Assembly: GCA_024235395.1 (NCBI GenBank)
Contig: JACKMK010000003.1
Coordinates: forward strand, 744,001 to 808,000
Origin: Chromatiaceae bacterium
Lineage (GTDB): Bacteria; Pseudomonadota; Gammaproteobacteria; Chromatiales; Chromatiaceae
Length of the DNA stretch: 64,000 nt
Reading direction: 5' to 3'
Part shown: in pieces, positions 35,773-43,619 of the stretch
Position numbering within the stretch: position 1 is the stretch's first letter
Layout: the number at the start of each line of letters is the position of its first letter
The notes under the pieces: generated by a model
The model's input: the letters and a program-made list of their open reading frames with translations, nothing else
Told to the model about the DNA's origin: nothing
The model's database searches: none
Position numbers and translations under genes: made by a program

Positions 35773-37506
35773 ATGCAGAGATCCCGTCACCTCACGGCCC
35801 GCGCCCTCGTCGGCGGGATCTTGCTCGGCGCACTGCTGACGCCCTGCAACATCTATTCGGGGCTCAAGATCGGCTGGTCATTCAATGTCTCGATCATCGC
35901 GCTGTTGCTGGCCGGCGGGTTCTGGGCCCTGCTCGCCCGGCTGAACCTCTCGCCCGCACTTGGTGCAGGTGAGGCCAACATCACACAGACCGCTGCGTCG
36001 TCTTCGGCGAACATCATCTCGGGAGGACTGGTTGCGCCGATTCCCGCGCTGGCGATGCTGTCCGGCGGCAACCTGAGCGCCGTGGAACTCGTCCCCTGGG
36101 TCTTCTCGGTCAGTTTTCTCGGTATCTGGGTCGCCTGGTACCTGCGGTCGGCGCTGATCCTGCGCGTGGACCTGCCGTTTCCAACCGGACGCGCCACCGC
36201 AGAGACCCTGCTGGAGGTCTTCGCCGAAGGTCGCGATGCGGCGCTCAGGCTGCGCGTGCTGCTCGGCGCGACGCTGCTGGCCGGCATGTCGAAATGGTTG
36301 GATACCGGCCTGTACCGCCTGCCTCGCCCGAGTCTCGGTTTCACGCTGCCGGCCACCGGGCAGCTCGCAGGCTTCTCCGGTATCAGTGCGAAAAACCTCA
36401 CATTCGCTTTCGATCCGTCGCTGTTGCTGGCCGGATTCGGCGCGATCATCGGTTTCCGCAACGGTGTCTCGCTGTTGCTCGGCGGTGTGTTCGCCTGGGG
36501 AGTGCTTGGTCCCTGGGGGCTCATGCAGGGCTTCATCGTCCCCGGCGCGGATGATCCGGCCGCGAGTTGGTTCGCGAGCATGATCGAGTGGCTGCTGTGG
36601 CCGGGCGTCGCGGTGATGGTCGGTTCGGCGTTGACGCGCTTCGCGTTGCAGACGTTTGCCGTGTCGGCTGGCGGGAAAGTCGGTCGGGTGTCGGATGATG
36701 GCGCCACCGTGACCCGACTGATCGGGCTCGCAACGGCCAGCGCCCTGGTGGTGGTGGCGCAGATCGCGATCTTCGATATCCATTGGTTGATCGCCACGCT
36801 GGCCGTGCCGATCGCATTCCTGTTGGCGATGGTGGCCTCGCGCGTGGTCGGTGAGACCGGTATTCCACCGATTGGCGCGATCGGCAAGGTGTCGCAGCTG
36901 GCGACAGGCGTTGCCGCGCCGGGCGAGATGACCGCCAATCTGATCGGCGCCAACGTCGCTGGCGGCGCCGCCGGCCAGAGTGCCGATCTGCTGAATGACT
37001 TCAAGGTCGGTCACGCGATCGGTGCTGCGCCGCGCCTGCAGGTGGTCGCCCAGATCTTCGGCATCCTGACCGGCAGCCTGGTCGGCACCACAGTGTACCT
37101 GCACCTGATACCCGACCCCGCCTCGATGTTGATTACCGAGCAATGGCCGGCACCTGCAGTCGCCACCTGGAAGGTGGTCGCCGAAACCCTCAGTTCGGGT
37201 TTCGGTGCGATTCCGGCCAGCGCTCTCTGGGCGGTGCTCATCGGCACCGGGTTCGGCATGGCGGGTGCGTGGGCGCAGCATCGCCATTCAAGGCTCTGGT
37301 TGCCGAATATGCCCGCGCTGGGGCTGGCGATGGTGATCCCGGTGTCGCTGTCGATCACGATGTTTCTCGGCAGCCTTGTCGCGGTGCTGCTCGAACGCCT
37401 GCTACCGAACCTCGCGCAACGCTACCTGGTCGCCGCCGCTTCCGGGCTGATCGCGGGGGAGAGCCTGACCGGGGTGGTGCGCGCGCTATTGGGGATCGTC
37501 GCGTGA
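35773..37506 (+). CDS. OPT-family oligopeptide/metal-chelate transporter
   Basis: 577 residues with about fourteen hydrophobic segments. The N-terminal PCNIYSGLKIGWSFNVSI and GAGEANITQTAASSSANI are conserved in bacterial OPT (oligopeptide/YSL) proteins, as is NLIGANVAGGAAGQSADLLNDFK. It is expected to import peptides or metal-chelates using the proton gradient; the substrate cannot be read from sequence. It appears single, with its own promoter region. Confidence 0.9.
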   Translation: MQRSRHLTARALVGGILLGALLTPCNIYSGLKIGWSFNVSIIALLLAGGFWALLARLNLSPALGAGEANITQTAASSSANIISGGLVAPIPALAMLSGGNLSAVELVPWVFSVSFLGIWVAWYLRSALILRVDLPFPTGRATAETLLEVFAEGRDAALRLRVLLGATLLAGMSKWLDTGLYRLPRPSLGFTLPATGQLAGFSGISAKNLTFAFDPSLLLAGFGAIIGFRNGVSLLLGGVFAWGVLGPWGLMQGFIVPGADDPAASWFASMIEWLLWPGVAVMVGSALTRFALQTFAVSAGGKVGRVSDDGATVTRLIGLATASALVVVAQIAIFDIHWLIATLAVPIAFLLAMVASRVVGETGIPPIGAIGKVSQLATGVAAPGEMTANLIGANVAGGAAGQSADLLNDFKVGHAIGAAPRLQVVAQIFGILTGSLVGTTVYLHLIPDPASMLITEQWPAPAVATWKVVAETLSSGFGAIPASALWAVLIGTGFGMAGAWAQHRHSRLWLPNMPALGLAMVIPVSLSITMFLGSLVAVLLERLLPNLAQRYLVAAASGLIAGESLTGVVRALLGIVA

Positions 37507-37660
37507 CGTCCGCGCCGACAATGCCTTTTCAACGACCACGTGTGGTATGGTCTTTCGCTCACCCCCCATACATCCATCCCGCTGTCGCGCATTCGGTAGC
37601 CGTCGTGGACGGTCCGCTTTCGACGGGCGTTCAGCGCGACGTTCATTTCAGGAGGCCAGC

Positions 37661-38089
37661 ATGAGCCAAGCCGCAGCAGGCGATACCGTACGCATCCATT
37701 ACACCGGGAAACTCGACGATGGCACGCAGTTCGACAGCTCTGCGGGTCGCGAACCGTTGGAATTCGCACTCGGTGCCGGACAGGTGGTGCCGGGATTCGA
37801 CAAGGCCGTGACCGGCATGAACGTCGGTGAGAGCAAATCGGTCCGTATCCCGCCCGAGGACGCCTACGGGCCGCGCCACGAGCAACTGGTGCATGAGGTG
37901 CCGAAGTCCGCGTTGCCGGAGGATATCGACCCTTCCGTCGGCATGGCATTGCAGGCACGTGGCTCGGATGGCCAGACCGTGCAACTGACCGTGACCGCTG
38001 TCGCCGCCGAATCGATTACCGTCGATGCGAATCACCCGCTCGCAGGGCATGCGCTGAATTTCGATATCGAGCTGGTCGAGATCGTCTGA
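37661..38089 (+). CDS. FKBP-type peptidyl-prolyl isomerase, SlyD/FkpB-like
   Basis: 142 residues. GDTVRIHYTGKLDDGTQFDSS and PLEFALGAGQVVPGFDKAV form the FKBP core and IPPEDAYGPRHEQLVHEVP begins the IF (insert-in-flap) domain, which gives chaperone activity in SlyD-type proteins. There is no C-terminal histidine-rich metal tail, so it resembles FkpB or a short SlyD. The ATG at 37661 follows AGGAGG. A hairpin terminator follows at 38208. Confidence 0.92.
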   Translation: MSQAAAGDTVRIHYTGKLDDGTQFDSSAGREPLEFALGAGQVVPGFDKAVTGMNVGESKSVRIPPEDAYGPRHEQLVHEVPKSALPEDIDPSVGMALQARGSDGQTVQLTVTAVAAESITVDANHPLAGHALNFDIELVEIV

Positions 38090-38207
38090 CGTTGTGGCCT
38101 TGTTACGGGCGATGCGAGTTACACGCACTTTCCCAGGTCAAGGTCAACGGTCGGCAGTCCTTCGACACCGGTGACCTGTGGGTGATCCCTTAAGTATTTA
38201 GTGCGCA

Positions 38208-38237
38208 AAAAAGCGGCCCGCAGGCCGCTTTCTTGTT
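38208..38237 (+). terminator. Intrinsic terminator after the FKBP gene
   Basis: AAGCGGCC (38211-38218), loop CGCA, GGCCGCTT (38223-38230), followed by a TTTCTTGTTT tract; an A-tract precedes the stem, so it could act on both strands. It separates the plus-strand FKBP gene from the minus-strand gene at 38253. Confidence 0.85.
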
Positions 38238-38252
38238 TGGAGCGCGACGCGG

Positions 38253-38519
38253 CTATTCTCCGCCGCCGCTGCTCTCTTCGCTACCGACCGGCCAGATCGC
38301 CGGTCCGTTGGCCCGGCAGCCGTCCACGTAGCTTTGCCGTTCGATGCCTTGCAGTCCACGTGCCTCGGCCCATTGCTCGCACTGGGCGCCGTAAAACGCC
38401 GTTACGCGGGGGTCGTCGGGCAGGGTCGCGTCGGCCGGAAACACGATCGCCTCGGAGGCGGCGAGAACCGGGACGGCGAAAAGCGTAAGCGCCGCCGACA
38501 GGGCAGCCCTTGTGTTCAT
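38253..38519 (-). CDS. Small exported hypothetical protein
   Basis: 88 residues from the ATG at 38519 with a signal peptide (LSAALTLFAVPVLAASE). The mature part has two cysteines (YGAQCEQWAEAR and YVDGCRANG) that could form a disulfide. No family is recognised. The frame is open to 38549, but that adds only residues before the signal. Confidence 0.6.
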   Translation of the reverse strand: MNTRAALSAALTLFAVPVLAASEAIVFPADATLPDDPRVTAFYGAQCEQWAEARGLQGIERQSYVDGCRANGPAIWPVGSEESSGGGE

Positions 38520-38718
38520 CTTGCGAATCTCCGCGGTGCGGATGTGCACCAGTTAGAATGCGGTGAATCCCGCGTCGATCAATTTAGCACGGGCCTGCTG
38601 CAAGACAAGGGGGACGCAAAAATAATTTTGCTCGTCGACGAATGTCGCCCACGGGAACTGCCGCGCTGCAGCGCGTACAATGCCGGGTTCATCGCGCCGC
38701 AGCGGGGTAACTGACTGC

Positions 38719-39534
38719 ATGACCGACCTGTATGCCGTGATCGGCAATCCGATCGAACACTCCAAATCGCCGCAGATCCACACGGCGTTCGCCCGGCAGA
38801 CCGGGCAGGACATGTGCTACGAGCGGATTCTGGGCGATCTGGAGGAATTCGAAGACGACGTCGAGGAGTTCATCGCATCGGGTGGACGTGGTCTGAACGT
38901 CACACTGCCATTCAAGGAGCGCGCATTCCGGCTGTCGAATATCCTCAGCGCACGCGCCCAGGATGCCGGTGCGGTGAACACCCTGGTGGTGCGCGAAGAG
39001 GGTTTGTACGGCGACAACACCGACGGCATAGGCCTGGTTCGCGATCTTGCCTGTAATCACCTGTTCGCATTCGCCGGCGCGCGTATCCTGGTGCTCGGTG
39101 CGGGCGGGGCGGTACGCGGGGTGTTGCGGCCGCTGTTGGGGGAGCGTCCGGCGCGTCTGGTGGTCGCGAACCGTACCGCCGCGAAGGCGCTGGCGCTGGC
39201 CGCGGCCGCGGCGCGAAATGGGCCGGTGATCGGGTGCGGCCTGGACGAACTCCAGGGTCAGCAGTTCGATCTGATCATCAATGGCACCGCCGCCGGGCTC
39301 GACGCTCAAGTACCGGAGATTCCGGACGATTGTCTGGCGGACGGCGGTTGGACCTATGACATGTTGTATGCCGACCAACCGACCGCATTCGTCCAATGGG
39401 GACAGGCGCGCGCCGCGGCGCGTGCGCTCGACGGACTCGGCATGCTGGTCGAACAGGCCGCCGAGTCGTTTCGTCTGTGGCGGGGCGTGCAGCCGGATAC
39501 CGCGCCGGTAATCGCGGAGTTGCGCCGTTCCTGA
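38719..39534 (+). CDS. aroE: Shikimate dehydrogenase (NADP+)
   Basis: 271 residues. AroE reduces 3-dehydroshikimate in aromatic amino acid synthesis. The shikimate-binding IGNPIEHSKSP, the catalytic lysine in NVTLPFKE, the aspartate in DNTDGIGL, and the NADP-binding VLGAGGAVRGVL and VVANRT are all present. The ATG at 38719 matches the family start (MTDLYAVIGNP). Confidence 0.97.
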   Translation: MTDLYAVIGNPIEHSKSPQIHTAFARQTGQDMCYERILGDLEEFEDDVEEFIASGGRGLNVTLPFKERAFRLSNILSARAQDAGAVNTLVVREEGLYGDNTDGIGLVRDLACNHLFAFAGARILVLGAGGAVRGVLRPLLGERPARLVVANRTAAKALALAAAAARNGPVIGCGLDELQGQQFDLIINGTAAGLDAQVPEIPDDCLADGGWTYDMLYADQPTAFVQWGQARAAARALDGLGMLVEQAAESFRLWRGVQPDTAPVIAELRRS

Positions 39535-39568
39535 ACCTCGGGTTCATCTGTTGCTGGAGTGTACTGCG

Positions 39569-41299
39569 ATGTCGTTTTCCGTTGTCCGATACCTGGTCGT
39601 GTTCGGCCTGCTCATTCTGGCGTTTGGCTGTAGTCGCGAAGTCGAGAAGCCCGCCGCGGATCTGCTGCGTCATGTGCCCGCGGATACGCCCTATGTGTTC
39701 GTCAACAGCCGGCATCTCCCGGATGCGCTGCGCGCACGTCTCGCCGATTACTATGCGGCACAGCTGGCCAGCCAGCGCGCCAGCCTTGCGCAGCTGCGCA
39801 AGCAGATCGAAGCGAGCGAGGACACCGCGCCGATGGCGGATGCGGCGCGCCAGGCGTTCGCGGTAATGGATGCGCTGCTCGCCGAGTTCGAAGGTCGCGA
39901 CACCGCCGAAAAGGTGCGCGAACTCGGGATCGAACCGGTCACGCGCAGCGTGCTGTACGGGATTGGCCTGTTGCCGGCGATGCGCGTCGAGATCGCCGAT
40001 GCGCAGCGCCTGAATGCGATGCTGGATCGCGTCGAGCAGCGCGCCGGAGTCAGTGCGGCACGCGGCGAACTCGATGGGCAGGCCTATCGGCGTATCGACC
40101 TCGGCAAGATCGATGCGGTATTGGCGGTGGCCGACCGATACGCGATCGCCGGCTTGTTGCCCGACACCCTGTTCGATCGTGATCTGCCGCTGCTGCTCGG
40201 TCAACAGACACCGGCCGAGAGCCTGGCGGACAAGGGATTGCTGACCGATATCATCAAGGCGCACGGTTTCACCGGCTACGGAGAGGGTTTCATCGACCTG
40301 CAGGGCTTGGTCGCCACCGTCGCCGGAAAGGGTGCCGGACGCAACCTGGAGACGCTACAGGCGATCGAGTTGCCGCCGCCCCCGTTGTCCGACGGTTGCC
40401 TGCGACTGACCGGCGATCTGGTCGCGGGCATGCCGCGCATGGTGATGGGTATCACCTCTGCGGATGCGCAGCAGATGACGGTGCGCGGCGTCTGGGAAAG
40501 CACGCCGGCGGTCGCGGCGCACCTGCAGCGCCTGGCTGCGCCGGTACCGGGCGTCGGTGGACCCTACGATGGTCTGCTGGCATTCGGGATGGGGATCGAT
40601 CTGCCGCAACTGCGCAACGCCGTGGAGGCGCTGCTGCAAACGATCCTGGCCGCCGGCGCGAGCTGCGAATGGGTCGATCCGGCTGAGCTGCAGGCGGTGA
40701 TCCCGCGCCTCAACCTGGCGCTCGGGCCGATGACGGCCGGGATCCACGGTTTCAACCTGCTGCTCGACGACCTGGTGTTCGATCCCGAACTGATGCAGCC
40801 GAGCGAGGTGCGCGGCGGCTTGCTGGCAGCGGTCGACGATCCGCGTGGCGTCTTCGCGTTGGGCGCGATGTTCAACCCGGCGCTGGCCGCACTGCAGGTC
40901 CCGCAGGACGGCACCTTCGTCGATCTGCCATCCGACCTGGGGATGGGGGCGGAGACGCCGCCGATGAAGGTCGCAATCAAGGACAAGTCGCTGCTGCTGC
41001 TCGCCGGGCGCGATGCCGGTGCGCTCGCCGACACCCTGTTGGGTGCGGTGCCGACCTCGCCCGCACCGCTGCTCGCGTTCGACTACGGCGTGTACCAGCT
41101 GGTCGAGCGTTTCGGCCGCACGATCGAGGCGGCGGCAGACCGTATGGCCAGCGCCGGTGACCCGTCGACCGCGGCCGATCTGCGTGCCCAGTTGGACGGC
41201 TTTCGGCTCCAGGCCGAGTTGTTCGACCGACTGCGTGTAGCGCTGTACGCGAACGACAAGGGCCTGGTGATGGATCAGGAGATGCGCCTTCGCCAGTGA
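39569..41299 (+). CDS. Large hypothetical lipoprotein
   Basis: 576 residues. The start VVFGLLILAFGCSRE is a lipoprotein signal with Cys as the lipidation site. The rest is a helical and beta mixture containing HVPADTPYVFVNSRHLP and several repeated ALGxxFNPAL-like stretches; no catalytic motif is obvious. No named family is recognised. It follows aroE by 34 bases and could be co-transcribed. Confidence 0.72.
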   Translation: MSFSVVRYLVVFGLLILAFGCSREVEKPAADLLRHVPADTPYVFVNSRHLPDALRARLADYYAAQLASQRASLAQLRKQIEASEDTAPMADAARQAFAVMDALLAEFEGRDTAEKVRELGIEPVTRSVLYGIGLLPAMRVEIADAQRLNAMLDRVEQRAGVSAARGELDGQAYRRIDLGKIDAVLAVADRYAIAGLLPDTLFDRDLPLLLGQQTPAESLADKGLLTDIIKAHGFTGYGEGFIDLQGLVATVAGKGAGRNLETLQAIELPPPPLSDGCLRLTGDLVAGMPRMVMGITSADAQQMTVRGVWESTPAVAAHLQRLAAPVPGVGGPYDGLLAFGMGIDLPQLRNAVEALLQTILAAGASCEWVDPAELQAVIPRLNLALGPMTAGIHGFNLLLDDLVFDPELMQPSEVRGGLLAAVDDPRGVFALGAMFNPALAALQVPQDGTFVDLPSDLGMGAETPPMKVAIKDKSLLLLAGRDAGALADTLLGAVPTSPAPLLAFDYGVYQLVERFGRTIEAAADRMASAGDPSTAADLRAQLDGFRLQAELFDRLRVALYANDKGLVMDQEMRLRQ

Positions 41300-41318
41300 C
41301 GGCCGGGCGCCGCACGCA

Positions 41319-41858
41319 TCACGCCAGGTCGGCGCGATGCCGTGCGGCGAGCTTGACGTAGTGCGCGGCGGAATACTCGAGATATTCCCTCTCGGTGTCG
41401 CTCAGTGCACGTGATCGGCGTGCCGGCGAACCGGTATACAGGAACCCGGAGCGCAGCACCTTGCCCGGCGTGACCAGGGCGCCGGCCCCTACGATCACGC
41501 CTTCTTCGACGACCGCCTTGTCCATCACGATCGCGCCCATGCCGATCAGGCAGCCGCTGCCGATGTGACATCCGTGCAGGATCGCCCTGTGCCCTACCGT
41601 CACCCGGTCGCCGATCAGCAGGGGCGACCCGCCCGGCATATAGGGCCCGTCATGGCTGTTGTGCAGTACGCAACCGTCCTGGATGTTGGTCTCGCACCCG
41701 ATCCGGATTCGGTTGATGTCGCCGCGCGCCACCACCAGGGGCCACAGGCTGCTGTGTGCGCCGATCTCGACATCGCCGATCACCAGGCTCAGCGGATCGA
41801 GCCAGGCCTGTGGATCTATTGCCGGCGTGTGTTGTTCGAAGCTGCGGATCTGATTCAT
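41319..41858 (-). CDS. Gamma carbonic anhydrase-family protein (YrdA-like)
   Basis: 179 residues of left-handed beta-helix hexapeptide repeats: VVARGDINRIRIG, NIQDGCVLHNSHDG, VTVGHRAILHGCHIG. The three histidines in the LHNSH, VGHRA and LHGCH segments match the metal ligands. Such proteins are common and often of unknown activity. It is divergent from the LemA gene. Confidence 0.9.
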   Translation of the reverse strand: MNQIRSFEQHTPAIDPQAWLDPLSLVIGDVEIGAHSSLWPLVVARGDINRIRIGCETNIQDGCVLHNSHDGPYMPGGSPLLIGDRVTVGHRAILHGCHIGSGCLIGMGAIVMDKAVVEEGVIVGAGALVTPGKVLRSGFLYTGSPARRSRALSDTEREYLEYSAAHYVKLAARHRADLA

Positions 41859-41937
41859 GTTTCTCGGAGGTCATGCCGTTAACGTCGTGGAACAACGTTA
41901 ACAGGCATGCGGAGCGGGTGGAATGGAAGTCAGCACA

Positions 41938-42495
41938 ATGATCATTCTCGGCATCTTGGCGTTCGTCGTCGTGTACGCGATCGTGATCTACAACAATCTG
42001 GTCGGGTTGAAACATGCGGTCAGCCAGGCCTGGTCGAACATCGACGTGCTGCTCAAGCAGCGCCATGAAGAACTGCCGAAGCTGGTCGAGACCTGCAAGC
42101 AGTACATGAAACACGAACGCGAGACGCTGGAACAGGTGATGCGCGCCCGCGCCGCCGTGGCGAGCGCGCGCGAGGCACAGGACGTCAACGGTGTCGGTCA
42201 GGCCGAAGGGATGCTGCGACTCGGCCTCGGTAACCTTTTCGCCGTCGCCGAGGCCTATCCCGATCTCAAGGCCAATGAGAGCTTCCAGCACTTGCAGACG
42301 CGAATCACCAACCTGGAAAACAGCATTGCCGATCGGCGCGAGTTCTATAACGCCTCGGTGAATGCCAACAATGTGCGCATCGAACAGTTCCCGGACGTGA
42401 TCGTCGCGCGTCTGATGAGTTTCAAGCCGGCCAGCCTGCTGGAGTTCACCAGCGCGGAGACTGCCGACGTCAACCTGGCGGGCCTTTTCAGCTGA
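41938..42495 (+). CDS. LemA family protein
   Basis: 185 residues from the ATG at 41938; an upstream ATG at 41923 adds five residues. It has one N-terminal membrane helix (ILGILAFVVVYAIVIYNNLV) followed by helical repeats with NIDVLLKQRHEELPKLVETC. LemA proteins are inner-membrane-anchored with an extracytoplasmic or cytoplasmic helical domain of unknown function. The next gene, a GIDE-domain protein, starts at once, a known neighbour pair. Confidence 0.93.
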   Translation: MIILGILAFVVVYAIVIYNNLVGLKHAVSQAWSNIDVLLKQRHEELPKLVETCKQYMKHERETLEQVMRARAAVASAREAQDVNGVGQAEGMLRLGLGNLFAVAEAYPDLKANESFQHLQTRITNLENSIADRREFYNASVNANNVRIEQFPDVIVARLMSFKPASLLEFTSAETADVNLAGLFS

Positions 42496-42498
42496 GTG

Positions 42499-43452
42499 AT
42501 GGCCTACTGGCTCGAACGCCTGGCGTACGCGCCGACGCCGTTTCTGGTCCTGGCCGCCGTACTGGCGGTCGCTGCATTCGTGGCCGGGCTGACCGGGTTG
42601 CGTCGTGTCCGCCACATCGAGGACGTGCCGACGGCACGCGTGCGCTCGGCGCCCCAGGGCTACGTCGAGCTGATCGGTAGAGCCCATGCGATGGACGGCG
42701 AACCGATCATCGCACCATTGTCGCAGACGCCGTGCTGCTGGTACCGCTTTCGGGTCGAGCGCGCCGACGGCAAGGACTGGCGCACCGTCGATTCGGGGGT
42801 CAGCGACGGCATCTTTCTGTTGCGCGACGAGACCGGTGAGTGCGTGGTCGATCCGGAGGGTGCCGAGGTCACGACCCGCCATCAGCGCAGCTGGACCGAC
42901 GACGGCAGCGGTTGGGGTGCGCACGCGGTGCACGCCCGCCTTCCGAGCCTCGGAAAGACGGCCGATCTGATCGTCGATGTCGGCGGCAAGGTGCTCGAGG
43001 CGCTGGGTAGCGGTGTCGGCGGTTACCGTTACACGGAAGCCGTGATCCTCGACGGTGACCCGCTGTATGCGATCGGGATGTTCCATACCCACGGATCGGC
43101 GCATGCGGCGGCTCTGGACGAACTGACCGGCGCGATACTGCGCGAGTGGAAGCGCCGCCCCGATACCCTGCGCGAACGCTTCGACAGCGACCGCAATGGC
43201 ACCGTCGACGCCGAGGAGTGGGAGAAGGCGCGGGCCGTGGCGCGTCAGGAGGCGCTACGCGAACAGGCGCGGCAACCCGCCGGCAACCAGCTGCACGCGC
43301 TGCAGAAGCCCGCCGACAGACGCTACTTCCTGTTATCCAATCTCGAGGAATTCGGCCTGCTGCGGCGCTATCGCTGGCGCATGCGCCTGGGTTTCGGCGC
43401 TTTTTTCGCGCTCGGCAGCGCGGTTGCGCTGATGTTGTCCACCCGGCTCTGA
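42499..43452 (+). CDS. GIDE-domain membrane protein with an EF-hand loop
   Basis: 317 residues (an in-frame GTG at 42496 is adjacent). The N-terminal membrane segment (FLVLAAVLAVAAFVAGL) and the domain containing VELIGRAHAMDGEPIIAPLSQTPCCWYRF resemble the BAM/GIDE domain of mitochondrial MAPL/MULAN, here without a RING finger. Residues 229-240 read DSDRNGTVDAEE, a complete EF-hand calcium loop (D-x-D-x-N-G...E). A C-terminal membrane helix follows. It is coupled to the LemA gene. The EF-hand is unusual for this family. Confidence 0.8.
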   Translation: MAYWLERLAYAPTPFLVLAAVLAVAAFVAGLTGLRRVRHIEDVPTARVRSAPQGYVELIGRAHAMDGEPIIAPLSQTPCCWYRFRVERADGKDWRTVDSGVSDGIFLLRDETGECVVDPEGAEVTTRHQRSWTDDGSGWGAHAVHARLPSLGKTADLIVDVGGKVLEALGSGVGGYRYTEAVILDGDPLYAIGMFHTHGSAHAAALDELTGAILREWKRRPDTLRERFDSDRNGTVDAEEWEKARAVARQEALREQARQPAGNQLHALQKPADRRYFLLSNLEEFGLLRRYRWRMRLGFGAFFALGSAVALMLSTRL

Positions 43453-43619
43453 TCGACTGCCAACGCCCTTGATCGGGCCGATTCCCGAAATCGGAAGCGC
43501 CTTCCCGCCGGCGGCATTGGGTTCCGGGGCATCGGGGGAATCCGCCTCCCTGGCGGACGTCGTTGCGAACTCAGGAACAGGTTCAATTTCTCTGTTGTCA
43601 AAGTCGATTAAAATCAGTG

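Noticed and set aside
38130..38195. Possible C-terminal gene fragment reading VKVNGRQSFDTGDLWVIP before a stop
   Set aside because: Only about 20 codons look protein-like and no family was recognised; it may be chance.
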